Part shown: positions 1-8,447 of the stretch, piece by piece
Layout: each line of letters opens with the position of its first letter
Position numbering within the stretch: the stretch's first letter is position 1
Assembly (NCBI RefSeq): GCF_000284515.1
Contig: NC_017668.1
Location: forward strand, 2,542,001-2,606,000
From: Halobacillus halophilus DSM 2266
GTDB lineage: Bacteria; Bacillota; Bacilli; Bacillales; Halobacillaceae
Direction of reading: 5' to 3'
DNA: 64,000 nucleotides
Program-made: the position numbers and the translations under genes
Notes under the pieces: generated by a model
Told to the model about the DNA's origin: nothing
The model's input: the letters and a program-made list of their open reading frames with translations, nothing else
Database searches by the model: none

Positions 1-108
1 TGCTTTTGTTTTTTCAAGGATTCTGTCAGCAAGCGTTGATTTCCCATGATCAATATGGGCAATAATCGAAAAGTTGCGGACTCTATCCTGATTATATTGA
101 CTAGTCAA
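1..108 (-). CDS. lepA: Elongation factor 4 (LepA), N-terminal fragment
   Basis: Only the first 36 codons are in the window; the rest lies beyond the left edge. The translation contains the G1 region [15 protein letters not shown] typical of LepA/EF-4, a translational GTPase that back-translocates stalled ribosomes. The start is a TTG at 108-106: an AGGAG Shine-Dalgarno lies 9 nt upstream, and the ATG in between is followed at once by a stop codon. The family usually has about 600 residues. lepA next to yqxA, spoIIP and gpr is the B. subtilis order. Confidence 0.93.
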   Translation of the reverse strand, partial: MTSQYNQDRVRNFSIIAHIDHGKSTLADRILEKTKA

Positions 109-198
109 CTTACATCACTCCTACTTAATTCGGCACACACAACTAGCCTGATTATAGCAATAGGAGCTTGATTATTCAATGTCTAAGCTGAATCGATT

Positions 199-489
199 CT
201 ATGGTGAACCCGGATTGGAGTGTATAAACTCAGCCAGTACCAGAATAATTCCATTGAAGCTTGCGGCCACTCCTTCCCCTATCCCTGCAGCAACTTTCAC
301 AATAAACGGAATATCCTCTATAGTTTCAGGGGGAGAGCATGGATGGACGGCGGACGATTTCTCCGGTACTTTTTCTTGAACAATTGAGGCCGGTTCTATC
401 TCTTTTTCCTGACTCTTGTCTATTCCATATAAAGACCCTGCCACAAACAACGTTCCGCTTAACAGAATAGCTAACAGCCACTTCATCAT
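199..489 (-). CDS. yqxA: YqxA-like small secreted or membrane-anchored protein (DUF3679)
   Basis: A 96-residue protein with an N-terminal hydrophobic segment (about residues 3-22, MKWLLAILLSGTLFVAGSL) and a polar middle; a second weakly hydrophobic stretch lies near the C-terminus. It sits exactly where B. subtilis yqxA lies, between spoIIP and lepA, and its size fits DUF3679. The start is taken at the first of two adjacent ATG codons because a GGGAG Shine-Dalgarno lies just upstream; a reading frame five codons longer lacks a good site. Molecular function is unknown. The assignment rests mainly on synteny and shape. Confidence 0.75.
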   Translation of the reverse strand: MMKWLLAILLSGTLFVAGSLYGIDKSQEKEIEPASIVQEKVPEKSSAVHPCSPPETIEDIPFIVKVAAGIGEGVAASFNGIILVLAEFIHSNPGSP

Positions 490-512
490 CCATCTCCCCC
501 CCATAACTATTC

Positions 513-1661
513 TTAAGAATCGTTCGATACTTTCTCGGCGTTAAAATAATATTCACTGAACACCTCTGCCATTACATCTGCAGATCGATACAATTCATCC
601 AGGTTATTTTCTACTCCTCCGAACTCTACCACGATTAGATTAGGATCGAGATCCTGATTATATACTCCATCCACTCCAGAACCTTTCTTCGTAATAACTC
701 CACGGCTAATTCCTGGATATTTACTTTCCAAAAGCTTATGCATATCAGACGCGAATTTTAAATTTTGTTCATACTGACTATGTTCAGCTCCAATAACAAA
801 GATAAAGCGCGCATATTCTTTTCCATCGATGTTGACGGTAGTATTCTCTCTAGGAAGGCTGTCCCGATGAAGATCAAAGTAATATTGAAGCGACTCATTC
901 TGGCTCATAGCTTCCTTGATTACAGGTCTCATCGCATCATAGGACTGATAGTGCTTCATTCCTTTTTGTTTTAAGATAGAAGCCACATCAGTAAGATCGA
1001 CCATTGCACCTATCCCCTCGTTTTCTAAGCTCTCTGCCAGCCGCTTACCTACAAGCGTAATGTTTACTTTCCCATCATAAGCAGTTGAACGATCAGGCAA
1101 ATGAGGGTAAAAGGATTCCGTGTTATGAGTATGGGAAATGAATACACGATCTTCTTTAATCGTTTGATTACCTTCAGGTGAATCCTGCTGCTTCTCCTCC
1201 ACATCTCCTTCCTCCCCCTTATGATCTACGTCCAGCGGGGGTTCTGACTCTATAGGAAGGGTTGCAAAGTTTGTACCTTCCCCAGCTATAATGATCTGAC
1301 TGTTATAAAATGATAGACCAGGAATTTCGCGCCCAAGCAGACTCCTTGGGTCATTAGGCGTTAAGCTTGTCAAAAGTTTGAATGCTAAAGTTGATAAGCC
1401 CGGAATACGGTTTTCATCAGGATGAGCTCCTGAAAATGTTCGATTTTCCATTTCAAACAAGTAAATAAACGAACTCCCTTTTAGTTGTGTTGTCCATTCT
1501 TGTATTGTATCCGAATACAGACGGTAAGTTGTTTTAGCACCCGTTAACAAACCTATGCCTATAAACAACAAAATCAATACAGCCGTCCCTGCGACCAGCC
1601 ATTTGGACCATAACCTTATGATATGGGGACGTTTCCTTTTCCATTTTTTGTACTTAGGCAT
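513..1661 (-). CDS. spoIIP: Stage II sporulation protein P (SpoIIP)
   Basis: 382 residues. SpoIIP is a mother-cell membrane amidase/endopeptidase that, with SpoIID and SpoIIM, thins septal peptidoglycan and drives engulfment. The N-terminus is strongly basic (MPKYKKWKRKR), followed by one transmembrane segment at about residues 23-42. The catalytic domain begins near residue 170 with the SHTHNTES zinc-ligand motif, and the later HRDSLPR segment is also characteristic. An acidic, low-complexity linker (DVDHKGEEGDVEEKQQ) separates membrane anchor and enzyme. The start was moved 8 codons inside the longest frame, where a GAGGAGAGG site lies upstream. A SigE-like promoter precedes it. Confidence 0.95.
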   Translation of the reverse strand: MPKYKKWKRKRPHIIRLWSKWLVAGTAVLILLFIGIGLLTGAKTTYRLYSDTIQEWTTQLKGSSFIYLFEMENRTFSGAHPDENRIPGLSTLAFKLLTSLTPNDPRSLLGREIPGLSFYNSQIIIAGEGTNFATLPIESEPPLDVDHKGEEGDVEEKQQDSPEGNQTIKEDRVFISHTHNTESFYPHLPDRSTAYDGKVNITLVGKRLAESLENEGIGAMVDLTDVASILKQKGMKHYQSYDAMRPVIKEAMSQNESLQYYFDLHRDSLPRENTTVNIDGKEYARFIFVIGAEHSQYEQNLKFASDMHKLLESKYPGISRGVITKKGSGVDGVYNQDLDPNLIVVEFGGVENNLDELYRSADVMAEVFSEYYFNAEKVSNDS

Positions 1662-1699
1662 AAGAAAAATCCTCTCCTCATCCAAACTCTATCTAGTAA

Positions 1700-1727
1700 A
1701 TGGTATGAGAGAGAGGATTTTAATAGA
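1700..1727 (-). promoter_or_regulatory. Candidate SigE promoter of spoIIP
   Basis: On the minus strand TCTATT (1727-1722) is separated by 14 nt from CATACCAT (1707-1700). This fits the SigE pattern (-35 ATATT-like, 13-15 nt, -10 CATACANT) with one mismatch in the -10. It would start transcription near 1692, giving a leader of about 30 nt before spoIIP, whose B. subtilis counterpart is SigE controlled. Confidence 0.5.
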
Positions 1728-1757
1728 ACCCTCTTCTATATTTAATTTAAACCCTTA

Positions 1758-2849
1758 TTAACGGGAATAAGACTGAGCTTCCCCATCCTCTACACCTGGA
1801 TGAAGAGCACCGTTTATACCTGAAGCGATCACATGGGCCATGTCCTTGATAAAACCGTCTACTTCCTTTGGGGTTACCATTAAATTATGTCCAAGGGGAG
1901 TAAGCACTTCTTTGATCAGCTGTTTTTTTTCTGCTTCTCCAAGCTGACCAAACATTCCAAGTACAGCTTTACTCTGCTCTTCGTTTGGGTAGTCTTCTTC
2001 CGTTAATGTTTTTCTTTCAAAAGGATTTAGAGCTGGAGATAATGCATTAGATGGACGATCCTTTTCGTTCCATTCTCTACCAAAATGTTTTAGTAAAAAA
2101 TCAATCGTATCACTTGTTATCGTTACCGCATCTACAACGGTTGGAACACCGATTGAAATAACAGGAATTCCGTAAGTTTCTCTGCTGATTTCCTTCCGTT
2201 TATTTCCTACTCCAGACCCAGGATGAATACCTGTGTCTGACAACTGGATGGTAGAATTAATGCGGCTTATAGAGCGAGAAGCTAGAGCATCGATGACGAT
2301 GACAAAATCAGGTTTCGTCTCTTCAATTATCCCATTCACCATATCACTTGTTTCAATTCCTGTGACTCCCATAACGCCAGGCGTCACAGCCGAAACTGGG
2401 CGGTATCCTTCTGCTACAGTCTCAGGGTGAAGTTCAAATAAATGACTGGTCACCAATACTTTTTCTGTAACCAGCGGTCCTAGAGCATCCGGTGTTACCT
2501 GGTGATTCCCCAGCCCTACAAGTAAGCAGCGATCCATTTCCTGTACACCACTGTCCTGTAGCAATTTGCGAAGCTGTCCTGAGAGTGTTTTGGCTAAATT
2601 CACTTGAAGGTCTGTATCTTGTTTTCTAATAGCTTGTGATTCGAGCGTAATGTAGTGACCTGCTTTTTTTCCAATACGGGCTGCTCCTTCATCATCTACA
2701 GTAACGTACGTAATTTTTATGTCATCTTTTTCATTTTCTTCTACCTTAACCCCGTCATGATCAGACGAATCAGGGTCATCCTTTACATTCATTTCCTGAG
2801 CTTCAAGAGCCAAATCTGTGCGTATGACGTATTCTTTTTCATTTTCCAT
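1758..2849 (-). CDS. gpr: Germination protease GPR
   Basis: 363 residues, the family's usual length. GPR is the aspartic-like endopeptidase (family A25) made as a zymogen in the forespore that degrades small acid-soluble spore proteins at germination. Visible features: an N-terminal propeptide-like region starting [20 protein letters not shown], then the conserved core [14 protein letters not shown] near residues 111-124, the segment VIDALASRS and [14 protein letters not shown]. An AAGGAGG Shine-Dalgarno lies 10 nt before the ATG. The gene is followed by spoIIP and preceded by divergent rpsT, as in B. subtilis. Confidence 0.97.
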   Translation of the reverse strand: MENEKEYVIRTDLALEAQEMNVKDDPDSSDHDGVKVEENEKDDIKITYVTVDDEGAARIGKKAGHYITLESQAIRKQDTDLQVNLAKTLSGQLRKLLQDSGVQEMDRCLLVGLGNHQVTPDALGPLVTEKVLVTSHLFELHPETVAEGYRPVSAVTPGVMGVTGIETSDMVNGIIEETKPDFVIVIDALASRSISRINSTIQLSDTGIHPGSGVGNKRKEISRETYGIPVISIGVPTVVDAVTITSDTIDFLLKHFGREWNEKDRPSNALSPALNPFERKTLTEEDYPNEEQSKAVLGMFGQLGEAEKKQLIKEVLTPLGHNLMVTPKEVDGFIKDMAHVIASGINGALHPGVEDGEAQSYSR

Positions 2850-2871
2850 GAAACACCCGCCTCCTTATGCC

Positions 2872-2901
2872 CATCTTCTCCCATACTCATAAAAACTATG
2901 C
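2872..2901 (-). promoter_or_regulatory. Candidate forespore (SigF/SigG) promoter of gpr
   Basis: On the minus strand GCATA (2901-2897) lies 15 nt before GGAGAAGATG (2881-2872), close to the SigF pattern GYWTA / GGnnAnAnTW with one mismatch. The predicted start is about 15 nt ahead of the gpr Shine-Dalgarno. gpr is transcribed by SigF/SigG in B. subtilis. This is motif matching by eye. Confidence 0.4.
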
Positions 2902-2928
2902 AAATCTTCATGGAGATGGATAAATCTA

Positions 2929-2957
2929 TTGAAAACAAGCCTCCGCTTTGGTAAAAT
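2929..2957 (+). promoter_or_regulatory. SigA promoter of rpsT
   Basis: TTGAAA (2929-2934), a 17-nt spacer and TAAAAT (2952-2957) form a near-consensus vegetative promoter about 50 nt before the rpsT start codon. Confidence 0.7.
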
Positions 2958-3009
2958 GTCTCTTGTTCGATATGAATGAGTCTTTTGTTTTTACCTAGGA
3001 GGTGAAACC

Positions 3010-3270
3010 ATGCCTAATATTAAATCAGCGAAAAAACGCGTACGCATAAACGATGAAGCCCGTTACCTAAATGCAGCTTTTAAATCAGATATGCGTACAG
3101 CTGTTAAACGTGTAGAGAAACTTGTCTCTAGTAATGAAAAAGATAGTGCGAAAGATGCTCTTAGTACAGCTGTTAAGAAAATTGACAAAGCTGTTCAACG
3201 AGGTGCCCTTCATAAAAATAACGGGAACCGTACAAAATCTCGCCTATCTAAAAAAGTAAACGCATTATAA
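3010..3270 (+). CDS. rpsT: 30S ribosomal protein S20
   Basis: 86 residues, highly basic and lysine/arginine rich, with the S20 signature [13 protein letters not shown] at the start and the helical repeat-like body that binds 16S rRNA in the body of the small subunit. AGGAGGTG Shine-Dalgarno 6 nt before the ATG. It is transcribed alone, divergent from gpr, and ends in a strong terminator. Same position and orientation as in B. subtilis. Confidence 0.99.
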   Translation: MPNIKSAKKRVRINDEARYLNAAFKSDMRTAVKRVEKLVSSNEKDSAKDALSTAVKKIDKAVQRGALHKNNGNRTKSRLSKKVNAL

Positions 3271-3296
3271 TACTTTTTTCGTTAATTATGACCAAC

Positions 3297-3328
3297 AAAC
3301 GATCCTTCCAGTGTATGGGTCGTTTTTT
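3297..3328 (+). terminator. Rho-independent terminator of rpsT
   Basis: Stem AAACGATCC (3297-3305) with GGGTCGTTT (3317-3325), one G-T pair, followed by a T-run. A second, stronger hairpin lies just beyond. Confidence 0.75.
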
Positions 3329-3332
3329 CATG

Positions 3333-3367
3333 AAAAAGAGCCTTCCGTTTTTCGGAAGGCTCTTTTT
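3333..3367. terminator. Bidirectional terminator between rpsT and holA
   Basis: Perfect 15-bp stem, AAAAAGAGCCTTCCG / CGGAAGGCTCTTTTT, with a short T loop. The A-run on one side and T-run on the other let it end both rpsT (plus) and holA (minus), whose stop codon lies inside it. Confidence 0.9.
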
Positions 3368-4388
3368 AAGATAGGGATTGCATCTGATTTTGTTTGATAT
3401 GGATCAGCTTATAAAGCATCATTTCAAATGCCAGAGATTTTTCCATCTTCCCTTGTTTTAAGGCGTGATCTGTCTGAGCAAGTTCCGTCATAATATCGTT
3501 CAGCTCTTCTAGAGTAAAGTATCTCTCTCTTTTGAGTGCCATTTTTATAACAAATGGATGGGCTTTTATATAATTTCTCATTTGATTTTGCGCATAGCCT
3601 TTTTGTTTTAAGACCTTAGCCTGGCTAATAATGCGGAATTGAGAAGCCAGAAGGGCTGTAAGAGCAATAGGTTCCTCGTTCAGTTTTTCTAAATCCTTAA
3701 ATAAACGAATGGCCCTTCCTAAATCTCTTTCCATGACAGCGTCCACTAATTTTAATCCAGAAGCTTCCGCACTGTGAGAAAGCAGTTGCTCCGCAAGTTC
3801 TCTTGTTACCACACCGCCTTCACCTACATTTAATGCAAGCTTTTCCATTTCAGACCTCAGCGCTAACAAGTTGGTTCCCACTTCCTGAGCAAATAGTTCG
3901 TGTAAATTTTCCGGCACTGAAATATGTAAATCATTAGCAATTGTATCCACCCACTTAGAAACATCCCATTCTTTTACAGGCTGACATGAAATGATTTCTC
4001 CGTGCTTCTTTAGAGCTTTAAATATTTTTTTTCTTTCATCTACTTTTTCATAAGGTGCCACAAGAATTAAAGTGGTGTATTCAGCGGGAGACTGGAGATA
4101 ATGTAGAAGCGCATCAACATCATGCTCAAATGACAACTTGTCCGGCTTTGCTTTTAAAAATACAGGCTGTTCTCCAATCACGATTTTTCTTTCACCTAAA
4201 AAAGGAAAAGTTTCCGCATCCGTTACCAATTCTTCAATTGGCGTTTCCTCCAAATCAAATTGGGAGATATTAAATTCCTGATCTTCTTTTTTTAATGTCT
4301 GCTGAATGATTTTATTCTTATTCTCTTGAATTAAATAGGATTCTTCTCCATACAATAAATATACCTGTGACTGCTTAATTTTCCCCAT
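3366..4388 (-). CDS. holA: DNA polymerase III subunit delta
   Basis: 340 residues, the usual length. HolA (YqeN in B. subtilis) opens the beta sliding clamp and is the stator arm of the clamp loader. The N-terminus VYLLYGEESYLIQENK matches the degenerate P-loop of delta proteins, and the C-terminal helical collar domain ends with LAFEMMLYKLIHI. It lies between rpsT and yqzM as in B. subtilis. The 5' leader carries a large inverted repeat (4414-4507), described separately. Confidence 0.95.
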   Translation of the reverse strand: MGKIKQSQVYLLYGEESYLIQENKNKIIQQTLKKEDQEFNISQFDLEETPIEELVTDAETFPFLGERKIVIGEQPVFLKAKPDKLSFEHDVDALLHYLQSPAEYTTLILVAPYEKVDERKKIFKALKKHGEIISCQPVKEWDVSKWVDTIANDLHISVPENLHELFAQEVGTNLLALRSEMEKLALNVGEGGVVTRELAEQLLSHSAEASGLKLVDAVMERDLGRAIRLFKDLEKLNEEPIALTALLASQFRIISQAKVLKQKGYAQNQMRNYIKAHPFVIKMALKRERYFTLEELNDIMTELAQTDHALKQGKMEKSLAFEMMLYKLIHIKQNQMQSLS

Positions 4389-4413
4389 TAGTTAGGTCCT
4401 TCCTTTTAAAAAA

Positions 4414-4507
4414 ATACGGCGGCCCCCCCTTCTTAATGGAGGGTCAGTGTCACTATTTTATGGTTGTTTTACATATCTGTCAAAATAGAGACACAGGGCC
4501 GCCGTAT
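4414..4507. repeat. 94-bp structured inverted repeat in the holA leader
   Basis: Outer arms ATACGGCGGCCC (4414-4425) and GGGCCGCCGTAT (4496-4507) are perfect 12-bp complements. A second nested pair, GTGTCACTATTTT (4447-4459) and AAAATAGAGACAC (4482-4494), pairs with one mismatch. The 21 nt between the left arms can form a small side hairpin (CCC...GGG). The GC-rich arms stand out from the AT-rich flanks. It begins 26 nt upstream of the holA start. It could be a miniature inverted-repeat element or a leader RNA structure; no direct target repeat is obvious. Confidence 0.6.
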
Positions 4508-4739
4508 GAATCATCTATATAAACGTCATTTCAAAAACCCCGGAAGCTTTTGAAGAGGACGATGCTGTTCCTCTCTTGAATATAGTTTGACCCTCTAATC
4601 GAGAATTATCTGTGACAAGTCTTGCTAGCTGAGGCAATGAATGAAGCTAAAAGGGAATTTTTTATAATCACTCAAAGTTGAATGTAGATTTTTGCTTAAT
4701 AATGACTTATACTTAATAATTGAAATAGGAGGGGTCACA
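4508..4739. other. Intergenic region ahead of yqzM
   Basis: Together with the inverted repeat this makes a gap of about 350 bp between holA and yqzM. It should hold the divergent promoters of both genes, but I could not settle on a convincing -35/-10 pair. The last part is AT-rich and ends in the yqzM ribosome-binding site. No reading frame here is supported. Confidence 0.4.
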
Positions 4740-4874
4740 ATGAACGAATTCAAGAAGGATATTCAGTCCAAAACTAATGACGTTATCGACTCTGGATTAG
4801 GGTTTGTATTCTCATTTGTTTTCTTCTTTGTTATTTTCGCAATCGGCATTGTATTCTCTGTTATAGGACAATAA
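4740..4874 (+). CDS. yqzM: YqzM-like single-pass membrane protein
   Basis: 44 residues, the size of B. subtilis YqzM, which lies at the same place between holA and comEC. It has a short polar N-terminus (MNEFKKDIQSKTNDVIDSG) followed by one long hydrophobic helix (about residues 20-41). The start is the internal ATG preceded by AGGAGGGG; the longer upstream frame has no such site. Function is unknown. Confidence 0.85.
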   Translation: MNEFKKDIQSKTNDVIDSGLGFVFSFVFFFVIFAIGIVFSVIGQ

Positions 4875-4888
4875 TGAATACAAAATTC

Positions 4889-4917
4889 AAAAAGGCTGCA
4901 TTTGCAGTCTTTTTTTA
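4889..4917. terminator. Terminator shared by yqzM and comEC
   Basis: Stem AGGCTGCA (4893-4900) with TGCAGTCT (4903-4910), one G-T pair, flanked by an A-run and a T-run, so it can act in both directions. comEC ends at its right edge. Confidence 0.75.
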
Positions 4918-7179
4918 TTCTCTGCTCGCATTATACGGCAGATAGGTGGAAAACGTTCCTGATGAACCAGAGAAAGTGTACTGCACAGCTCCATGATCTT
5001 TAGTCACATACAAACTTCCATATTTTTCAAGTCTTTGAGTTACTTCTCCATGAGGATGTCCATAACGATTATCTCTACCAGCTGATATGAGATTAATCCG
5101 CGGCTTAAGCCATTCCACCCACTCTTCAGAACTTGAAGTATCGCTTCCATGGTGGGCCACTTTTAATACATCAGCCTGGATGCCTGGATAAGACTCCATT
5201 AGCTCCTCTTCGTTCTCAGTTGATATATCACCAGTAAATAACCAGGTTAACCCTCCGATTTCACTCCATAAAACCAGAGAGTTATCATTAGGGTTACCGG
5301 AATCATCTTTGGGGTAAAGCACCCGAAAAGAATGGTCCGCAATAATAATTCGATCTTCAGGTCTTACACGGACAATTTCTACCCCCTCTTCATCTGCTTC
5401 ATAATAATCACTGACAAATAATTCACTCACACGAAATGTTTCAACCATTGCCTGGACACTTCCGCTGTGATCTATATCCTTATGTGAAACAAATATACCA
5501 TCAATGGATCGTATCCCACGTGATTTTAAGTAAGGGGTAATAATCTGTTCAACTGTTTTATTTTTATCCTTACTAAAAACAGGCGGCCCACCCGCATCCA
5601 CTATGATTATCCCTCTCCGATAAGGAAGTTCCACTACAAAGCAATCTCCCTGTCCAATGTCCAGCATTGTCACTTTGCCACCGGGCGAAATATAAGGTAG
5701 TACACTAAAGAATAGAAGTACGCATACAGCAATTATCCCGGCTGTAAAACCTCTGAACAAACGTTCCCTTACCCACTCCTTCATCATGAATCCGAAGCAG
5801 AATAGATACATAACGATATACAAGGGTTCCAGCTCTCCTACAATCCATTGAATATTAAAGGGAGTACTTATAGTCTGAAGAGTGTGAAGAATTTTTTCGT
5901 GGGGGTAAATAATTAATTTAGAGAACCAATATGCAAGTTCGGGAGTGGTCAGACAAACGCAGAATAAAATTAAGAGCAGTGGGATGACAATAAATGAGAA
6001 GTAAGGAACTATAAACAGATTGGCAAATAGTGAAAGGGGATTAAATTCGTAGAAATAGGAAAGTTGAATAGGAAGTATAGACAATTGACTAATTAAGCTA
6101 ATGTAAGCTGACTGTACAAATACAAATGGAGACCTTTCAATAATGGGGAGAGAATAAATTAAACTCATGGTAACTAAAAAAGAAAACTGAAATCCAACAT
6201 TTGTGAAGTAACCCGGTGACAATAACAATAAGCTTATAGCTACCAGGGATAAAAGATCTGTTATTGGAATTTTTATTTTTATCTTCCTGAAAATCAGGAT
6301 AAGGAAAGCCATTAGTGAAGCCCGCACCACAGAAGGAGCTGCTCCAGCTAAAAAACAATAGCCCGGAAGCATGAGAATTACAAGTAATCTGGCCTGCTCA
6401 ATAGTTCCAAGACCCGTACGATATATAAGAATGTATAAGCCTCCAATAGTTAATCCAACATGAAGACCTGATATGGCGAGGATATGGGACAGATTAAAAG
6501 CTCTAAACCATTCTATGGTCGATTCCTTAAGGTGCTTAGACTCTCCAAAAATCAGTGCCGCCATCCAGGGGTAAGCCTGAGCATCCACTACGTTTTCCAC
6601 GTGCACCATGAGGTTATTGCGCCATTCATAGAGATAACTAAGGAGAGATCGATCCTTGCATGATAATCCATCAGTACCTTCGATTTCGATTTGAGAGTAT
6701 ATTTCTTGATTAGCTAAAAACGCCTGGTAATTAAACTGCCCCGGGTTCGTTGCCTTGTCTATCTCTTCTCTATTGCCTTCCAGACTGCAGACCGCTCCAT
6801 GGTGCCAGGTTTGCGGACGATCCTCTGGTTCCATTTGATTATTGAAAAGAATCACCATTGCTTTCTCTTTTGAATCCTGCAGTGTAACTTCCATTTGAAT
6901 CGTTTGAGGGGTCTCTTTCACATCTGAGGAGATCGTTGCTGATAGCAGTCCTGTTGGACCTGGTTTAATGGAGGTAGGTGTCAAAGGGGACAAATAATAG
7001 TAGCCAAACAGACAAAAACATAGAAGGACAGCAACATACGGCCAGGATTGCCTTATGAAGAAAATCCAGCCGATCACTATACTGAGCAGTAACCAGAACG
7101 GCGTTCCTGATAAACGGACAAGTACCCCGCCCAAAACAAAAGCAGTGACGGGGATATGCCAACTTCCTTTTCCGATCAT
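4915..7179 (-). CDS. comEC: DNA-uptake channel protein ComEC
   Basis: 754 residues. ComEC forms the inner-membrane channel through which single-stranded DNA enters competent cells. Three parts are visible: an N-terminal membrane and OB-like region, a polytopic competence domain (LSHILAISGLHVGLTIGG near residue 230), and a C-terminal metallo-beta-lactamase-like domain with the HKDIDHSG metal motif at about residues 563-570 and VAHHGSDTSS further on, proposed to degrade the non-transported strand. The start overlaps the comEB stop by 4 nt, implying translational coupling in a comEA-comEB-comEC operon. Confidence 0.96.
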   Translation of the reverse strand: MIGKGSWHIPVTAFVLGGVLVRLSGTPFWLLLSIVIGWIFFIRQSWPYVAVLLCFCLFGYYYLSPLTPTSIKPGPTGLLSATISSDVKETPQTIQMEVTLQDSKEKAMVILFNNQMEPEDRPQTWHHGAVCSLEGNREEIDKATNPGQFNYQAFLANQEIYSQIEIEGTDGLSCKDRSLLSYLYEWRNNLMVHVENVVDAQAYPWMAALIFGESKHLKESTIEWFRAFNLSHILAISGLHVGLTIGGLYILIYRTGLGTIEQARLLVILMLPGYCFLAGAAPSVVRASLMAFLILIFRKIKIKIPITDLLSLVAISLLLLSPGYFTNVGFQFSFLVTMSLIYSLPIIERSPFVFVQSAYISLISQLSILPIQLSYFYEFNPLSLFANLFIVPYFSFIVIPLLLILFCVCLTTPELAYWFSKLIIYPHEKILHTLQTISTPFNIQWIVGELEPLYIVMYLFCFGFMMKEWVRERLFRGFTAGIIAVCVLLFFSVLPYISPGGKVTMLDIGQGDCFVVELPYRRGIIIVDAGGPPVFSKDKNKTVEQIITPYLKSRGIRSIDGIFVSHKDIDHSGSVQAMVETFRVSELFVSDYYEADEEGVEIVRVRPEDRIIIADHSFRVLYPKDDSGNPNDNSLVLWSEIGGLTWLFTGDISTENEEELMESYPGIQADVLKVAHHGSDTSSSEEWVEWLKPRINLISAGRDNRYGHPHGEVTQRLEKYGSLYVTKDHGAVQYTFSGSSGTFSTYLPYNASRE

Positions 7180-7736
7180 TTTTTTTCCATCAGCTGAAAT
7201 AAATTCCCAGCTTTCTTTTTGACGCTCTCCACATCAGGATCATTATGATCTTCAAGTTTATCAATCAATTCCTCCACAAGCTTTTGTTGTTCGTAATGCA
7301 CAGGATCCGTCTCAAGAGGGACTTTCTCGGCTGTGACACCTGCCTGCTCTAATAATTCAATCGCATATGGGTGATTTTTGTAATCTTCACTGTAATATAC
7401 GGCTTGTATCCCAGCCTGGATAATAGCTTTTGTACAATGCAGACAGGGAAAGTGAGTAACATAAATTTCTGATCCTTCAGCTGCTACACCGAATTTCGCA
7501 CACTGAAGCAGTGCATTCATTTCTGCATGAATCGTACGCACACAATGTCCATCAATCACATAACATCCTTCATCTATGCAATGAACACCTCCAGAGACGC
7601 TTCCATTATATCCGCCGGCAATCATCCGTTTATCTCTTACAATGATAGCTCCAACGGCTAGCCGCTCACACGTACTTCTTGATTTCAAAAGATGGCTTTG
7701 AGCCATAAAATACTGATTCCACGAAATTCTTTCCAC
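7176..7736 (-). CDS. comEB: ComE operon protein 2, dCMP deaminase family
   Basis: 186 residues. It has the cytidine/deoxycytidylate deaminase zinc motifs: HAEMNALLQCAKFG (His plus catalytic Glu) and PCLHCTKAIIQAG (two Cys ligands). dCMP deaminase activity would supply dUMP for thymidylate synthesis; a role in DNA uptake is not established for the family. The start is a GTG (7736-7734) giving MERISWNQYF, the conserved N-terminus, with AGGGGG 8 nt upstream; the frame stays open further upstream without homology. It is the middle gene of the comE operon. Confidence 0.93.
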   Translation of the reverse strand: MERISWNQYFMAQSHLLKSRSTCERLAVGAIIVRDKRMIAGGYNGSVSGGVHCIDEGCYVIDGHCVRTIHAEMNALLQCAKFGVAAEGSEIYVTHFPCLHCTKAIIQAGIQAVYYSEDYKNHPYAIELLEQAGVTAEKVPLETDPVHYEQQKLVEELIDKLEDHNDPDVESVKKKAGNLFQLMEKK

Positions 7737-7806
7737 TATGTAGCCCCCTGTAGATTTTTTATCAGTGTACCCTCCACTTTTTTTTTCGTCAAACAGAGCC
7801 ACTCCT

Positions 7807-8370
7807 TTACGGTATTCGAATAAATTCCTCCAGGCTTTCAAGGGTTTTCTCACCAATACCAGATACATTTAATAAATCTTTAGAGGTTTTAAATGGACCA
7901 TTTTCCTCTCGATATTGAAGGATAGCTGCTGCTTTAGAGGGTCCAATTCCATTAAGGCTTTCAATTTCTTCCAGAGTAGCCTGATTGATTGCAAGTAATT
8001 CATTATGTTCTCCGGCTTCTTCATTTGAGACAGAAGGTAAAGCCAGCACAGAAATAACCATCTCATCCTGTAATTTTTGAGCGAGGTTAACACTGGAAGG
8101 ATCGGCGTCAGCAGTTAAACCCCCGGCCATTTTAATCACACCATCTACTCTTAGTCCTGCTTCTACCGAATAAACCCCCGGGTTGACGACTTCTCCTTTT
8201 ACATCGACTACAACTTCTGAAGAAGTACTCTCCAACTCCTCCTCCACTACGTGATCGGACTTTTCTACTGTCACTGAATTCTTTTCTTTAGCAGGGTTAT
8301 TAAATAACATCAATAGTGTGGCCGCTACCACCACCATTATTATCCAGATATAACGCCGCAAAAACCTCAT
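7807..8370 (-). CDS. comEA: Competence DNA receptor ComEA
   Basis: 187 residues. ComEA is a membrane-anchored double-stranded DNA receptor. It has one N-terminal transmembrane segment (IWIIMVVVAATLLMLF), an acidic linker, a SLBB-like domain (VDVKGEVVNPGVYSVEAG) and a C-terminal helix-hairpin-helix domain (ESLNGIGPSKAAAILQYR; VSGIGEKTLESL) that binds DNA. The start is uncertain: the ATG at 8370 has AAAGGA about 12 nt upstream; one 7 codons earlier has no Shine-Dalgarno. First gene of the comE operon, divergent from comER. Confidence 0.93.
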   Translation of the reverse strand: MRFLRRYIWIIMVVVAATLLMLFNNPAKEKNSVTVEKSDHVVEEELESTSSEVVVDVKGEVVNPGVYSVEAGLRVDGVIKMAGGLTADADPSSVNLAQKLQDEMVISVLALPSVSNEEAGEHNELLAINQATLEEIESLNGIGPSKAAAILQYREENGPFKTSKDLLNVSGIGEKTLESLEEFIRIP

Positions 8371-8418
8371 GTAATCAAACCGTCCTTTCATAATTAGAAT
8401 TCATTAGAATAAAAATAA

Positions 8419-8434
8419 TTAGGTAACTACCTAA
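8419..8434. promoter_or_regulatory. Palindrome just ahead of comER
   Basis: TTAGGTAACTACCTAA: an 8-bp inverted repeat with one mismatched central pair, whose right end merges into the comER AAGGAGGGG site. A related perfect palindrome, TAGGCAATTGCCTA, precedes sigK at 20562-20575. It could be an operator or an RNA stem near the ribosome-binding site; purely an observation. Confidence 0.35.
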
Positions 8435-8447
8435 GGAGGGGATTCCA

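Noticed and set aside
513-1661. Acidic linker in SpoIIP as a sign of frameshift
   Set aside because: The frame is continuous and the catalytic domain downstream is intact; linkers in this protein vary.
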